23,168 nucleotides of DNA from Promethearchaeota archaeon (GCA_030620005.1 JAUXAJ010000042.1:1-23168); one strand, 5' to 3'; shown: positions 1-8,143, numbered from the stretch's first letter. The notes: a model not told the origin generated them from the sequence alone. A program made the numbers and translations.

Positions 1-302
1 ACTGTTAATTACTTTAACACTTAAAAGAAATTGGGTGAGATTTGATGTTAAGCATTGAAATTTCACTTAGGAGATAAAAATGCAATGTCTTACTAAAATT
101 ATTAAAATTAACAATAATTACAAATTACAAAACTTAAGTAATAATATAAGAATTTACCTATAAGGTTATTCTATATATAATATTACTACCAAAAAATATT
201 TTAGTAAAACGAGCCGACTTAAGTAAGATCTTTTTTTTTCAAATAAAAAAAAAACCTTTCGATAAACACTTTTAAGAAAAGCTTTTTCTTAATTCATTTT
301 TT
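1..302. other. AT-rich intergenic stretch without a gene
   Basis: No open reading frame, RNA gene or homologous fragment is visible. The stretch is made of A and T runs. Its only structured part is the hairpin and A-tract at 245-292, listed separately as a possible terminator for the minus-strand genes to the right. Confidence 0.6.
245..292 (-). terminator. Possible terminator of the 7TM gene pair
   Basis: A perfect 9-bp inverted repeat (TTAAGAAAA at 272-280, TTTTCTTAA at 284-292, 3-nt loop) lies just beyond the minus-strand stop codon at 303-305. On the minus strand it is followed by a run of ten T residues at 245-254. Archaeal transcription usually ends on T tracts, so the T run is the stronger part of the signal; the hairpin may be incidental in such AT-rich DNA. 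Confidence 0.45.
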
Positions 303-1415
303 TTAAAAAAAAAATTCATTAGCAATATTTTCTACAGGATTAAATATTTCAGGATCTCCGTTCCAATCAATTATAATATTTCGAAATATATTTTCGATTT
401 TTTGAGTGAATTCTCTTAGGTAAAAATTAATCGAATCCATTTCTTCTGTACAAAACAATATACCAGTAATTAACTTGCCGTTAAAAATATATACAATTTT
501 CCCTTTTTTTTTAATAATTGTACCTGTACCCTCAGTTGATGTCAATTCTTTAAGAAAGATGTTGATAGATGCGATATATGCTGTTACCAATTGTTCACTA
601 ATAAGTTCGTCTTTTTTTATGAAAGTTTTGTGATAAAAACAGATTCCATCTTTACTCATGACGAAAATTTCCTCAATTCTATCTTTCCAATCGAATTCAG
701 AATATAGTGGAAGTTTTATAAAAAAGATAAAAAATAAACCAACGGAAATAAGTTGAAATATTGACCCTATTAACCGAATTTCGAGTCCAAGCATTTCAAT
801 CATAAAATCGGTTGAAAAAAGGAATCCAATTGATAGAAGAAGAAAGGTAGTAAGCATTTTAAACAATTTAATGTAAAATCCTCTTTTTTTTTCTACTCTT
901 TTAACAAAATCTACACTATATAACGTAAAAAATAAAAGGAATAAAGGCCAAAATAAAATTGATATTATTGGAGCATAATTTATATCAATAAAGTAGAAGA
1001 TTATGAAAACTAAAAGTAATGTTATAAAGCAACATGAGAAGAAATATTTAGAGATTAAATATTTCTGATATTTTTCCATGAATAATGTAAAGATTAACCC
1101 TCCTGTCATTAAAGAAATAAACCCAAAACTCAAAAATAATGTTCTAATGTTGCCACTTCCCCAAAAGATAAAGGGAGATGTGATCGTGCATGGTGAATAA
1201 AAATCTCCAATAATAAGAAAGTATGACATTAGTGAGAGACTAAAAAATAACGCGGAATATCCAAGTTCCTGGAACATTTTAATGGTTTTCATTTTTTCTC
1301 TAAATTTTTTTAAAAATACATATCCTAATTCTAAAGATGTAAACGAAAAAATCCAATTCAATAATAATAGTGTAATTCTTAAGGAGCCAGTTATAAAATA
1401 TTCTTCATGTAACAT
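303..1415 (-). CDS. 7TM membrane protein with C-terminal longin/roadblock-like domain (copy A)
   Basis: A 370-residue protein with about seven hydrophobic segments in residues 10-245, followed by a soluble domain of about 120 residues. The soluble part begins after the motif LPLYSEFDWKD and continues GICFYHKTF, a long helix, a strand pair (GTIIKKKGKIVYIF) and a final helix (about residues 320-352). That helix-strand order suggests a longin/roadblock-like alpha-beta fold, as found in trafficking and GTPase-regulating proteins that are abundant in Asgard archaea; this is inferred from pattern, not from a search. The start is an ATG preceded by GGTGA at 1420-1424, a good archaeal Shine-Dalgarno site. 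It lies 12 bp downstream of a paralogue of the same design, so the two form an operon. Its role is unknown; membrane sensing or organisation of a small GTPase partner would fit. Confidence 0.8.
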   Translation of the reverse strand: MLHEEYFITGSLRITLLLLNWIFSFTSLELGYVFLKKFREKMKTIKMFQELGYSALFFSLSLMSYFLIIGDFYSPCTITSPFIFWGSGNIRTLFLSFGFISLMTGGLIFTLFMEKYQKYLISKYFFSCCFITLLLVFIIFYFIDINYAPIISILFWPLFLLFFTLYSVDFVKRVEKKRGFYIKLFKMLTTFLLLSIGFLFSTDFMIEMLGLEIRLIGSIFQLISVGLFFIFFIKLPLYSEFDWKDRIEEIFVMSKDGICFYHKTFIKKDELISEQLVTAYIASINIFLKELTSTEGTGTIIKKKGKIVYIFNGKLITGILFCTEEMDSINFYLREFTQKIENIFRNIIIDWNGDPEIFNPVENIANEFFF

Positions 1416-1427
1416 TTTTTCACCTAT

Positions 1428-2609
1428 TTATGTTTCTATGATATTTTTTACGATTATATCAAAACTACCAAAAAAATGCTCTTCACTGCCTTTAAATTTC
1501 TCTAGATTTATTAAGATTTCTTTAAAAAACGATTCAAATTGATTTTTAATGAATATTATGAAATGGCGAAGACTTTTCAAATCTTTTTTAATATGTAAAA
1601 CATACATTATATTAGATGGGTTTTCTCCATATTCTAATAATATATAAGAATCTTGTTGCTTAATTTTGTTAATCTTTTCGTCCCGTGTATCTGTAATAGT
1701 ACTAATAATAGTCTCAATTCCTAAAATGCCTTGTGGTAACAGTCTATCACGTTTAATTTGACCATTAACACCCATATTCTCTTCCATCTCTTCCAAAAAA
1801 TTATGATAATATAGACACGCGTTATTTTTTTGATAAATTATGAACAATTTCAAGAGGTTCTCTTTCCATTCAAACTCATAGAATGGTGGAAACTCGTAAG
1901 CAGAAAATGCCAAGATTATAAACCCGGATAATAATATTGCAACTCCAATAAAAAACACGATTACAGTTAAATCTGGGGACAAGACATTTAATCCCACGAG
2001 GATGGCAAAAAATAAAGATGTTAAACATATAAGTTCGCCTATAAAGAAATGAGTGAATCTTTTTTTCATGTTACCTACTGATCTCTTAATTAATTTTATT
2101 TGAAAGCTAAATATATAGTAGGCATTCAATACCGTAAAAGTTATACTGGAAAGAAAAATGGGTGATTGCGTGGAAGGGATAAAAAACACTATAATTACCG
2201 GAATAAAACTTAACACCATTAAAATTTTCATGATCTTTAGATTTAATATCGTCGAAAATTCATCAAGATTGATAAATAATAGAAATCCAACAGGAGAAAG
2301 CAGAGCAGAAGCCCATCCAATCTTGGAAATAAAATCTTTTAAATCAAGGTCAATAATTAATAGCCTAGCCACATTGATGCATCCCGCACCAAAAATCATG
2401 AATAATATAAAAAATCCGTAAGACAACAAGATCCTATTTAATTTAAGATTCACATCTTTGATCTTATAATATTGATAAAAAAAATAGAACGCTACTTGAA
2501 GTCCTATCATTACCGGTATCTGATAAGCTAGAAACTGCAACTCCTGCAATAAGCCAATTTGGAAAAGCATGTTCGATTTTTGAATTAAATTCGTATGAAT
2601 ATCAATCAA
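1428..2609 (-). CDS. 7TM membrane protein with C-terminal longin/roadblock-like domain (copy B)
   Basis: A 393-residue paralogue of the next gene downstream. Seven hydrophobic segments (about residues 28-245) lead into the linker FPPFYEFEWKENLLKLF, which matches LPLYSEFDWKDRIEEIF of copy A in position and pattern. The following soluble part starts ACLYYHNF and ends in a long helix and a short tail. Sequence identity between the copies is low outside the linker, so the duplication is old or the domain pairing is selected. The frame opens at a TTG at 2609; an ATG at codon 14 (2568-2570) is an alternative, and neither has a clear ribosome binding site. Function unknown. Confidence 0.78.
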   Translation of the reverse strand: MIDIHTNLIQKSNMLFQIGLLQELQFLAYQIPVMIGLQVAFYFFYQYYKIKDVNLKLNRILLSYGFFILFMIFGAGCINVARLLIIDLDLKDFISKIGWASALLSPVGFLLFINLDEFSTILNLKIMKILMVLSFIPVIIVFFIPSTQSPIFLSSITFTVLNAYYIFSFQIKLIKRSVGNMKKRFTHFFIGELICLTSLFFAILVGLNVLSPDLTVIVFFIGVAILLSGFIILAFSAYEFPPFYEFEWKENLLKLFIIYQKNNACLYYHNFLEEMEENMGVNGQIKRDRLLPQGILGIETIISTITDTRDEKINKIKQQDSYILLEYGENPSNIMYVLHIKKDLKSLRHFIIFIKNQFESFFKEILINLEKFKGSEEHFFGSFDIIVKNIIET

Positions 2610-2768
2610 ATTCTATTAATATCAAATTGAAAATTAAGCTATTAAAATTTATTCATTCAATTCCCGTGAAAATCATGAAAATGGGAGTATGATATTTTTT
2701 AAAAAGAAATATTAATTTTGAAAAATTTTAAAATTATACTTTTTGAAAAGAAATAATAATCTTGAAAA

Positions 2769-3608
2769 ATGACAATAAAAATAACCTGGCTGGGGACTGC
2801 TAATTTCGTTTTAGATTTAGACGGGATTAAATTGCTGTTCGACCCGTTCTTTTTGCGAAATGAGAAAGCAACTCCTGTTTTAAAGACAAAAAGAGAAAAT
2901 CTCAAGAATTTAAGCGCAATTTTCATAACACACGGTCATTTTGACCACATTACTGATGCGGGATGGTTTGCTGAAAATTTAAACGTGCCCGTTTATTGCT
3001 CTGAAACAGCCAAGGAAAATATCATCAAATGGGCAGAAGGTAAAATAATCAAGGATCATTCTCACCCCCTCTCAGAGAGAGGCACGAATAATATAAAAAC
3101 AATTGATTATTTCGATAAGATCGATATCACTGGTAACATCTCTGTTGAAGCCATAAAATCTGAACACGTGAAATTTGATGCCAACACAATATTATCCAGG
3201 CTTTTCTCGTGGAAGTTCTTAAAACAAGCAAGATCCCTCGTGGTGTACGGAAAAGGATTTCCGATGGGAAAGGTGTTCGGATATTGCATATCTTTTAAAA
3301 ATAAAAAAATTATTGTATTTGGAAGTCTGTGGCACGAATATACGGATATTTTAAAAAACTATCAAGATTGCGATATTTTTTTAGCTCCACTCGCAGGAAA
3401 TAGTAAAAAAAACATTGCGAAGAAGGCAGGAATAATGGTTGAATTCTTGAAACCAAAAATAGTAATACCCCTTCACTGGGATGATTTCTTCCCACCAATT
3501 AGTAGAACCGAAGATTTAAACCCTTTTTATAAATTGGTGGAAAAGAAATTTCCAGATACAAAAATCATGAAACTTGAAGTTGACGAAGAAATAACCGTAA
3601 TTAGCTAG
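2769..3608 (+). CDS. MBL-fold metal-dependent hydrolase (UlaG-like)
   Basis: A 279-residue member of the metallo-beta-lactamase superfamily. It opens with the family's first strands (ITWLGTANFVLDLDGIKLLF, then DPFF) and carries the metal motif HGHFDH at residues 55-60. A conserved C-terminal histidine appears in VIPLHWDD. The usual later Asp (normally in a GDT-like motif) is not obvious: the matching strand reads VFGSLWHEY, so metal binding may differ from the classical form. The general shape and N-terminus resemble UlaG-type lactonases and related cytoplasmic hydrolases. No signal peptide is visible. It ends 7 bp before the DUF362 gene, so the two are probably co-transcribed. The substrate cannot be inferred from sequence; lactone or ester cleavage is typical of the family. 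Confidence 0.85.
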   Translation: MTIKITWLGTANFVLDLDGIKLLFDPFFLRNEKATPVLKTKRENLKNLSAIFITHGHFDHITDAGWFAENLNVPVYCSETAKENIIKWAEGKIIKDHSHPLSERGTNNIKTIDYFDKIDITGNISVEAIKSEHVKFDANTILSRLFSWKFLKQARSLVVYGKGFPMGKVFGYCISFKNKKIIVFGSLWHEYTDILKNYQDCDIFLAPLAGNSKKNIAKKAGIMVEFLKPKIVIPLHWDDFFPPISRTEDLNPFYKLVEKKFPDTKIMKLEVDEEITVIS

Positions 3609-3615
3609 CTTAAAT

Positions 3616-4449
3616 ATGAAAACAAGAGTTCACGTGATTAAAAGAGAGCCCAACGAGTCAAATCAAGAAGTTACCATAAGAATACTAAAAACCATTCCAT
3701 TAAAGGAATTCGTTAATGATTCTGAAAGTTCAATCCTAATCAATCCTAATTGGGTCATATCCGACCATTCTAAAACCGGAAACGTGACTTCTACCGATAC
3801 TATAGAAGGCATAGTTGTTTATCTCATTGAAGAAGCGAAAATCTCGCCTGAAAAAATTTTAGTTGCTGACGGAGGATACAATACAATGAACACCATGAAA
3901 AAAAACGATGTATTCAGGTTAGAACAACACGGAATCCGAACAACGGACTTGAATTCTGACGAAATGATCCACGATGTTACCATTCCCGAACCGTTAGCGC
4001 TCAAATCTGTAAATATCGCCAAGTCTGCTTTGGATGCAAGCTGTATCATTTCCGTCCCATCCCTTAAGACGCACAACATGGCAGTAACCACCTTGAGCAT
4101 GAAAAACACGATGGGATTTATCGTCCCCAAAAGTATCATGCATTCAAAAATTCACGAGAAAATTGCGGATTTGGCGTCATTATTCAGGCAAAAAATGAAA
4201 TTTCAAGTTATCGACGGAATAATTGGCTCAAACGGCTCGGAGCTAGGAGGAAGACCCGTTCAAATGGATCTTATTATAGCAGGCGAGGATCCGGTTGCTG
4301 TTGACACCGTCGGTAGCGCAATTATTGGATATGACCCTGATAAGGCTAAATATCTCAAACACGCTGAAAATAAGGGGCTTGGCACAGCAAATTTAGAAGA
4401 AATAGATGTTATTGGAAGTCCAATTGAAGAGGTTTTTCTTAAATTTTAG
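3616..4449 (+). CDS. DUF362 domain protein
   Basis: A 277-residue protein that matches DUF362 along its length. It shows the core segment IISVPSLKTHNMAVTTLSMKN followed by MGFIVPK, and later AGEDPVAVDTVGSAIIGYDP. Larger members of this family carry a C-terminal 2x[4Fe-4S] ferredoxin domain; this one does not and has no cysteine clusters, so it is the short form. The biochemical role of DUF362 is not settled, though it is often near iron-sulfur and redox genes. It starts with ATG 7 bp after the MBL gene stop and is likely in the same transcript. A fragment of a second copy lies 160 bp downstream. Confidence 0.85.
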   Translation: MKTRVHVIKREPNESNQEVTIRILKTIPLKEFVNDSESSILINPNWVISDHSKTGNVTSTDTIEGIVVYLIEEAKISPEKILVADGGYNTMNTMKKNDVFRLEQHGIRTTDLNSDEMIHDVTIPEPLALKSVNIAKSALDASCIISVPSLKTHNMAVTTLSMKNTMGFIVPKSIMHSKIHEKIADLASLFRQKMKFQVIDGIIGSNGSELGGRPVQMDLIIAGEDPVAVDTVGSAIIGYDPDKAKYLKHAENKGLGTANLEEIDVIGSPIEEVFLKF

Positions 4450-4602
4450 GAATTATTGTGTTAAAAATAATTATGTTAAAAATGATGACCAGAAGTTCAT
4501 GCTACTTATTGCATTGCCATAACTCACTGATTTAATATAAAAAAACACTTTAGGAAAGATTTTTATATCCCTTCAACCTCTTTGAAAAATTTTCTTGTTT
4601 TT

Positions 4603-4671
4603 AAAGAATTGAAATTAGAAGAAATAGAGGTTGTTGGGTGCAATATTGAAGAACTTTTCCATAAGTTCTAA
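4603..4671 (+). pseudogene. C-terminal remnant of a second DUF362 gene
   Basis: The frame ending at the TAA at 4669-4671 reads KELKLEEIEVVGCNIEELFH plus KF. The last residues of the intact gene upstream are NLEEIDVIGSPIEEVFLKF. The similarity runs to the exact stop codon, so this is the tail of a tandem duplicate whose body has been deleted. No DUF362-like sequence is visible upstream of about 4603. Confidence 0.75.
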
Positions 4672-4828
4672 AATTCTAGTTCTAAAATTTAAGTTTTAAA
4701 ATCAAAAAAATTAACTATTTCACGTTCTAGAATTTAGTCCATTGAACACCAAAAAAATTTATATGACATTCCATACTTTAAATGATATCTTATTTAGAAA
4801 AAATTAACAGTTTTTAAAAAAGTGAATT

Positions 4829-4836
4829 TTTAAATA
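4829..4836 (+). promoter_or_regulatory. TATA-like box of the tRNA gene
   Basis: TTTAAATA is centred about 26 bp before the first base of the tRNA, the usual archaeal TATA spacing, with a purine-rich stretch (AGTGAA, 4821-4826) just upstream in the BRE position. Supported by spacing only; the whole region is AT-rich. Confidence 0.45.
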
Positions 4837-4872
4837 AGATAATATAAAAAAAATTTTGCCAAGGTGGCGTAG

Positions 4873-4900
4873 TAGTCTCCTAATACGGGAGTCTGCGCAA
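4873..4900 (+). other. tRNA-Phe intron 1 (D loop, 28 nt, BHB)
   Basis: Central helix GCGT (4867-4870, exon D stem) with GCGC (4895-4898, intron), 4 bp. Bulges AGT (4871-4873) and AAC (4899-4901), 3 nt each. The inner hairpin includes CTCC/GGAG. Cutting after the second base of each bulge leaves the normal D loop AGCCCGGGA. Confidence 0.9.
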
Positions 4901-4916
4901 CCCGGGAACGCACCAG

Positions 4917-4944
4917 ATATATCAGAATGGTCGATATAGGTGAA
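4917..4944 (+). other. tRNA-Phe intron 2 (anticodon stem, 28 nt, BHB)
   Basis: Central helix CACC (4911-4914) with GGTG (4939-4942). Bulges AGA (4915-4917) and AAA (4943-4945). Inner helix TATATC/GATATA, 6 bp, closed by a 9-nt loop. Cutting after the second base of each bulge joins CCAG to ATTGAAGA and creates the complete anticodon stem-loop. Confidence 0.92.
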
Positions 4945-4966
4945 ATTGAAGATCTGGGTATCGGGG

Positions 4967-4997
4967 ATTTTTTTAGGATTTCCCTATGAAACCGAAT
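4967..4997 (+). other. tRNA-Phe intron 3 (T stem, 31 nt, BHB)
   Basis: Central helix TCGG (4961-4964) with CCGA (4992-4995). Bulges GGA (4965-4967) and ATG (4996-4998). Inner pairing is weaker: TTTT/GAAA and then TAGG/CCTA. Removal joins GGGG to G TTCAAAT, completing a five-pair T stem that is otherwise impossible. Confidence 0.88.
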
Positions 4998-5079
4998 GTT
5001 CAAATCCCTCTCTTGGCATTTCACTATTTTCCATATTTAAGCTCTTTAATTATATTTTTTCCATCAAAATATATCATGA

Positions 5080-5325
5080 TTATTTTTTATAGTAATATGG
5101 ATAACGAGAGCGAATATAATTAATTTTATTTCTTAATTTATGAGTATCTATAAAATCGTAAACATCAAATCTCAAATCTTTTGTTAATAATTTGACTTCA
5201 GGTTGTTCAATTAAAAAATCCCTAAAAGATACACTCAGTACACCTTGATATTCAAATCTACTCTTAGGTTGGCTCTTTTTAAATTGCTCAATATAACGTT
5301 GAAAATTTGAATTATGTGAATAGTG
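5080..5325 (-). pseudogene. Start-less coding remnant, unrecognised
   Basis: An open minus-strand frame of 81 codons runs from just inside a TAG (5326-5328) to a TAA (5080-5082) and has no ATG. Its translation looks protein-like, with segments such as FQRYIEQFKKSQPKSRF, VSFRDFLIEQPEV and LRFDVYDFIDTHKLRNK, ending YPYYYKK. I do not recognise a family. The missing start and the stops directly upstream suggest the 3' end of a decayed gene. A chance open frame in AT-rich DNA is less likely at this length but possible. The rest of 5019-5406 holds nothing I can identify. Confidence 0.4.
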
Positions 5326-5406
5326 CTAAACATGCTTTAAAGCAGCAGTTTAACTCCTTTAAAATTTTCTAACGTTTTTCTTTAGAACATGTTCAATCAT
5401 GCTAAT

Positions 5407-6330
5407 CTAATCTAATTTACTTCCACAATTTTTACAAAAGTGATCCTTTTTTTTATTTTCGCCGCCGCATAAAGGACAGAAAACTTTTTCTATTTCTTGC
5501 TTAGGTACAGGTTGATAAGTAGGTTCTTGCCGATGTATAGGCTCTTGCTGATATACTTTTTTTGGTTGGTAATATTGTTCTCTTTGAGTTTTCATTTCGA
5601 TAAACTCGTTCATTTTTCTAATTCGAGCTTTATTTCGGAGTTTGTGTTCTACAATTTCATTTGGAATTAAGCATATCATCATGACAATTATGGAGATAAT
5701 CCCTCTCATATATTGTTGTTGAACAAAACTCAGAATTGCAAAAATGATGAAAGAAATTAAAATGATGGCCGCTATAAAGTCAAATATTAATCGGATGGCT
5801 TTTTCATTCGCAGTATAATCTTTAAATTTGACTTTGAAGTCTTTAGGCCTAATTTTAGCCGAGATCGTCTTTTCTATTCCTATTACCTGCCTAGTTGCTG
5901 GCGGATACGAAGGTTTCGGTTCATGTACAGGTTGTGGTTGGAGTGTGGGTTCTGATTGATATGCGGGTTGCGGCTGATGTGTAGGTTGGGCTTGAGTTGT
6001 CTGTTGTTGAAGGGATGCTTTTCTTTCGTTTTCCTTCTTGATTAACCAAGCTTTATACGTGCTTGTAAATTTTCCTTTATCAATTGGATAATTTCCCGTC
6101 TCTTTTATAAACTCTTCGTGTTTTTCTATTGTATCAAGTGAATTGCACACTTTAATTCTATTTTGGTGGCTAACAAATATGTAACCAACTATTAAAATTG
6201 CAATAATAGGAATGGTAATATACCAGTATACTATTGATAAAGCGATTAATACCATGGAAAAAGCACAACACAAATAACCACAGCAAGGACAACCTACTTT
6301 CTTTTCTTTTGATTTTCTTTCGTTTGACAC
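5407..6330 (-). CDS. Zinc-ribbon membrane protein with P/Q-rich linkers
   Basis: A 307-residue protein. Order of parts: a short charged N-terminus with a cysteine cluster (CPCCGYLCC, about residues 14-22) directly before two hydrophobic segments (about 23-60); a soluble stretch; a Pro/Gln-rich linker with repeats of the type QPxHxPxPxY (about 113-148); two more membrane segments (about 185-225); a charged helix; a second Gln/Pro-rich linker; and a C-terminal zinc ribbon CPLCGG...CKNCGSKL. Four helices with both Cys clusters probably on the cytoplasmic side would fit. The start is GTG at 6328-6330; an upstream ATG is in another frame. A TTTAAATA element lies about 85 bp upstream on the same strand. 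Function unknown. Confidence 0.78.
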   Translation of the reverse strand: MSNERKSKEKKVGCPCCGYLCCAFSMVLIALSIVYWYITIPIIAILIVGYIFVSHQNRIKVCNSLDTIEKHEEFIKETGNYPIDKGKFTSTYKAWLIKKENERKASLQQQTTQAQPTHQPQPAYQSEPTLQPQPVHEPKPSYPPATRQVIGIEKTISAKIRPKDFKVKFKDYTANEKAIRLIFDFIAAIILISFIIFAILSFVQQQYMRGIISIIVMMICLIPNEIVEHKLRNKARIRKMNEFIEMKTQREQYYQPKKVYQQEPIHRQEPTYQPVPKQEIEKVFCPLCGGENKKKDHFCKNCGSKLD

Positions 6331-6631
6331 GTGAAACCATCTCTTTTTTAATTCTAACTCTAATTGAATTAAGAACTGTAAATGTTCACCATTATATAAG
6401 ATCCCATTTTTCTATTTAAAGATTATGAAAATTTTACACGAGTGTCAAAACATGAATTAGCTACAAGAATTTAAGTTAAACGATGGGACATGGATGATTA
6501 TTGATTAATATACAAAAAAAAGAAAGGAAAAAGCCAGTTCTACTTAGATGTCAAAATTTGAGTTTAAATAAAAAAGCTATTAATCGAAATCTTAGTATAA
6601 CAGGATTGAAGAATTCTTTTTTTTTTTTAAA
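6331..6631. other. Intergenic stretch without a gene
   Basis: No convincing coding frame or RNA is visible between the zinc-ribbon gene and the LRR gene. It carries the candidate minus-strand TATA-like element (TTTAAATA, complement of about 6413-6420) for the zinc-ribbon gene. Confidence 0.5.
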
Positions 6632-7489
6632 TTAAAACTTAAACTCATCCTGATTGCAATAGTCTACAAACTTAATTGGGTCGTTGACTAACCCGTCCAT
6701 ATCAAAACCGCCTAAATCTTTAATTGTCCTGAGTGGAATTGGATTACCATAAAGATATAACTTGTTTAAATTAGCTAGCGTTCCTAATCCTTTAATCCTA
6801 GTAATTTTATTACTATCGAGATCTAATACTTCTAAGTTAACAAGAGAGTCCACGCCTTCAATATCAGTAATTTGGTTTCTTTTAAGAAATAACTCTTTCA
6901 ACTTAGTAAGAGCGTCTAATCCTTTTATCTCTGAAATTCGATTAGAGTTGAGATATAACACTTGCAAGTTTGCGAGACCGTCTAAACCTTTTATCTCGGT
7001 AATTCGAATACCGCTGAGGGACAAAACCTGTAGGTTTTTGAGAGCATCCAATCCTTTTATCTCGATGATTCGATTTGCATCGATGTTTAAGACTTGTAAA
7101 TTTGTAAGAGAGTCTAGCGCGTTTATTTCGGTAATTCTGTTCCCGCTAATGAATAAAGACCTTAAATTGGTGAGCGTGTCTAAGCCTTTTATTTCAGTAA
7201 TTCTATTACCAATTAGAGAAAGCTCTTGAAGGTTATTGAAGGCTCCTAAATTTTTAATCTCTTTAATTTGATTAATTTGAAGGTCTAAAGATTGTAAATT
7301 TATAAGATTTTCTAATCCTTTAATCTCTGAAATCCTATTTATAGCAAGAGTTAAATCTTGCAAGTCTGTAAGAGCGTCTAATCCTTTTATCTCTGAAATA
7401 TCGTTTATTTTTAACGAGGATAAAACAAGACTCGATACCCCCTCTTTTGATTCCACTCCATACTTTGTGCCTTTATATTCTACTGACAT
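6632..7489 (-). CDS. SDS22-type leucine-rich-repeat protein
   Basis: A 285-residue protein built of ten 22-residue leucine-rich repeats plus a capping half repeat, spanning about residues 20-255. The repeat consensus is LQxLxLxxNRIxEIKGLDxLxN, with the NRI-x-EIKGL core nearly constant. This is the SDS22-like class, which forms a curved solenoid for protein binding. A short N-terminal segment (SVEYKGTKYGVESKEGVSSL) and a C-terminal tail ending DPIKFVDYCNQDEFKF flank the solenoid. No signal peptide or membrane segment, so it is cytosolic. LRR proteins of this kind are frequent in Asgard genomes. The partner is unknown. The start is the ATG at 7487-7489, without a clear ribosome binding site. 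The regular repeats make a frame on the opposite strand look open; that frame is a shadow. Confidence 0.88.
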   Translation of the reverse strand: MSVEYKGTKYGVESKEGVSSLVLSSLKINDISEIKGLDALTDLQDLTLAINRISEIKGLENLINLQSLDLQINQIKEIKNLGAFNNLQELSLIGNRITEIKGLDTLTNLRSLFISGNRITEINALDSLTNLQVLNIDANRIIEIKGLDALKNLQVLSLSGIRITEIKGLDGLANLQVLYLNSNRISEIKGLDALTKLKELFLKRNQITDIEGVDSLVNLEVLDLDSNKITRIKGLGTLANLNKLYLYGNPIPLRTIKDLGGFDMDGLVNDPIKFVDYCNQDEFKF

Positions 7490-7508
7490 TTTCTAGCACT
7501 TCTAAAAT

Positions 7509-7521
7509 AATCAAGTTAATA
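7509..7521 (-). repeat. 13-nt element shared by two upstream regions (copy 1)
   Basis: TATTAACTTGATT (minus strand) sits 19 bp before the LRR start codon and recurs exactly at 8144-8156, 11 bp before the start of the next gene on the same strand. It could be a shared regulatory element or a remnant of a duplicated leader. Confidence 0.35.
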
Positions 7522-7601
7522 CTCAAGTAGTATATAGAAATAAAAAAGAAAATATTTATATTAATGTTTTTATAACTGAATTTTCTTAGATGGGATTCGG
7601 G

Positions 7602-8132
7602 CTATAATTTCACGTTCATGTTCTTATCGTTTAATTCAAAATTAATTTCTACTTTTGGAAGCTTGTCAGAATCTAATTTAAGAACGTGCTTTCCTTCGGT
7701 CAACTTATCTAGGTAAATTTCTTCCAATTTCAACAAGACTGAGATGGAATCGCCCATTGCTATGGTTCTTCCGCCCAATTTATTGCTGAGAATATCTTCA
7801 AAAGAAAATGTATCACCTTTATGATGTATCTTAAGGCTATTCTTTATTACATCTACATTACCAGAACCTTTGGAGATGTCCAAAGTCTCGCCATCTAACA
7901 ACAATTTAGCGTATGCAGATGGATCTATTTCATCAATATTTATATTTCCCAAACCTAAATCTTCAGGAATTTTAAATGGCTGAACTACATTAAGAATTTT
8001 TATTTGAATAGAATCTGCTTTTCCATTTCCAGATGTATCAACCGTAGAAATGCTTTTTTTAGGGGGCAAAATTTTTTTTATTAAAGCCTGAGGCACTTTA
8101 AATGTTTTAATGAATTCTTTTATATCGACCAT
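7602..8132 (-). CDS. Hypothetical protein with one EF-hand/dockerin-like loop
   Basis: About 176 residues from the ATG at 8130-8132. I prefer this ATG over the TTG at 8141 because GGTTGA lies just before it. I do not recognise the family. One loop, DTSGNGKAD, has the spacing of a calcium-binding EF-hand or dockerin loop, but there is no second copy. Most of the rest alternates hydrophobic and charged residues, with strands near the end (HVLKLDSDKLPKVEINFEL), suggesting a beta-rich soluble protein. No signal peptide or membrane helix. It has the same orientation as the LRR gene, 112 bp upstream of it, and the two upstream regions share a 13-nt element. Confidence 0.6.
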   Translation of the reverse strand: MVDIKEFIKTFKVPQALIKKILPPKKSISTVDTSGNGKADSIQIKILNVVQPFKIPEDLGLGNINIDEIDPSAYAKLLLDGETLDISKGSGNVDVIKNSLKIHHKGDTFSFEDILSNKLGGRTIAMGDSISVLLKLEEIYLDKLTEGKHVLKLDSDKLPKVEINFELNDKNMNVKL

Positions 8133-8143
8133 ATTTTTCAACC

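Larger units (their letters stand above)
4858..5018 (+). tRNA. tRNA-Phe(GAA) with three BHB introns
   Basis: Exons at 4858-4872, 4901-4916, 4945-4966 and 4998-5018 join to a 74-nt tRNA. Acceptor stem GCCAAGG/TCTTGGC (one G-U pair); D stem GCGT/ACGC with loop AGCCCGGGA; anticodon stem CCAGA/TCTGG with loop TTGAAGA, anticodon GAA at 4948-4950; variable loop GTATC; T stem GGGGG/CCCTC with loop TTCAAAT; discriminator A at 5018. CCA is not encoded. Every arm is canonical only when three insertions are removed, and each insertion folds into a bulge-helix-bulge motif. The introns lie in the D loop (after base 15), in the anticodon stem (between 30 and 31) and in the T stem (between 52 and 53); none is at the common 37/38 site. 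The anticodon loop TTGAAGA is that of archaeal tRNA-Phe. Confidence 0.93.

Noticed and set aside
4830..5024. Minus-strand frame of 64 codons over the tRNA region
   Set aside because: It is antisense to a well-supported tRNA gene and has no recognisable protein character.
6762..7229. 155-codon plus-strand frame opposite the LRR gene
   Set aside because: It is a shadow produced by the regular repeats of the LRR gene on the other strand.
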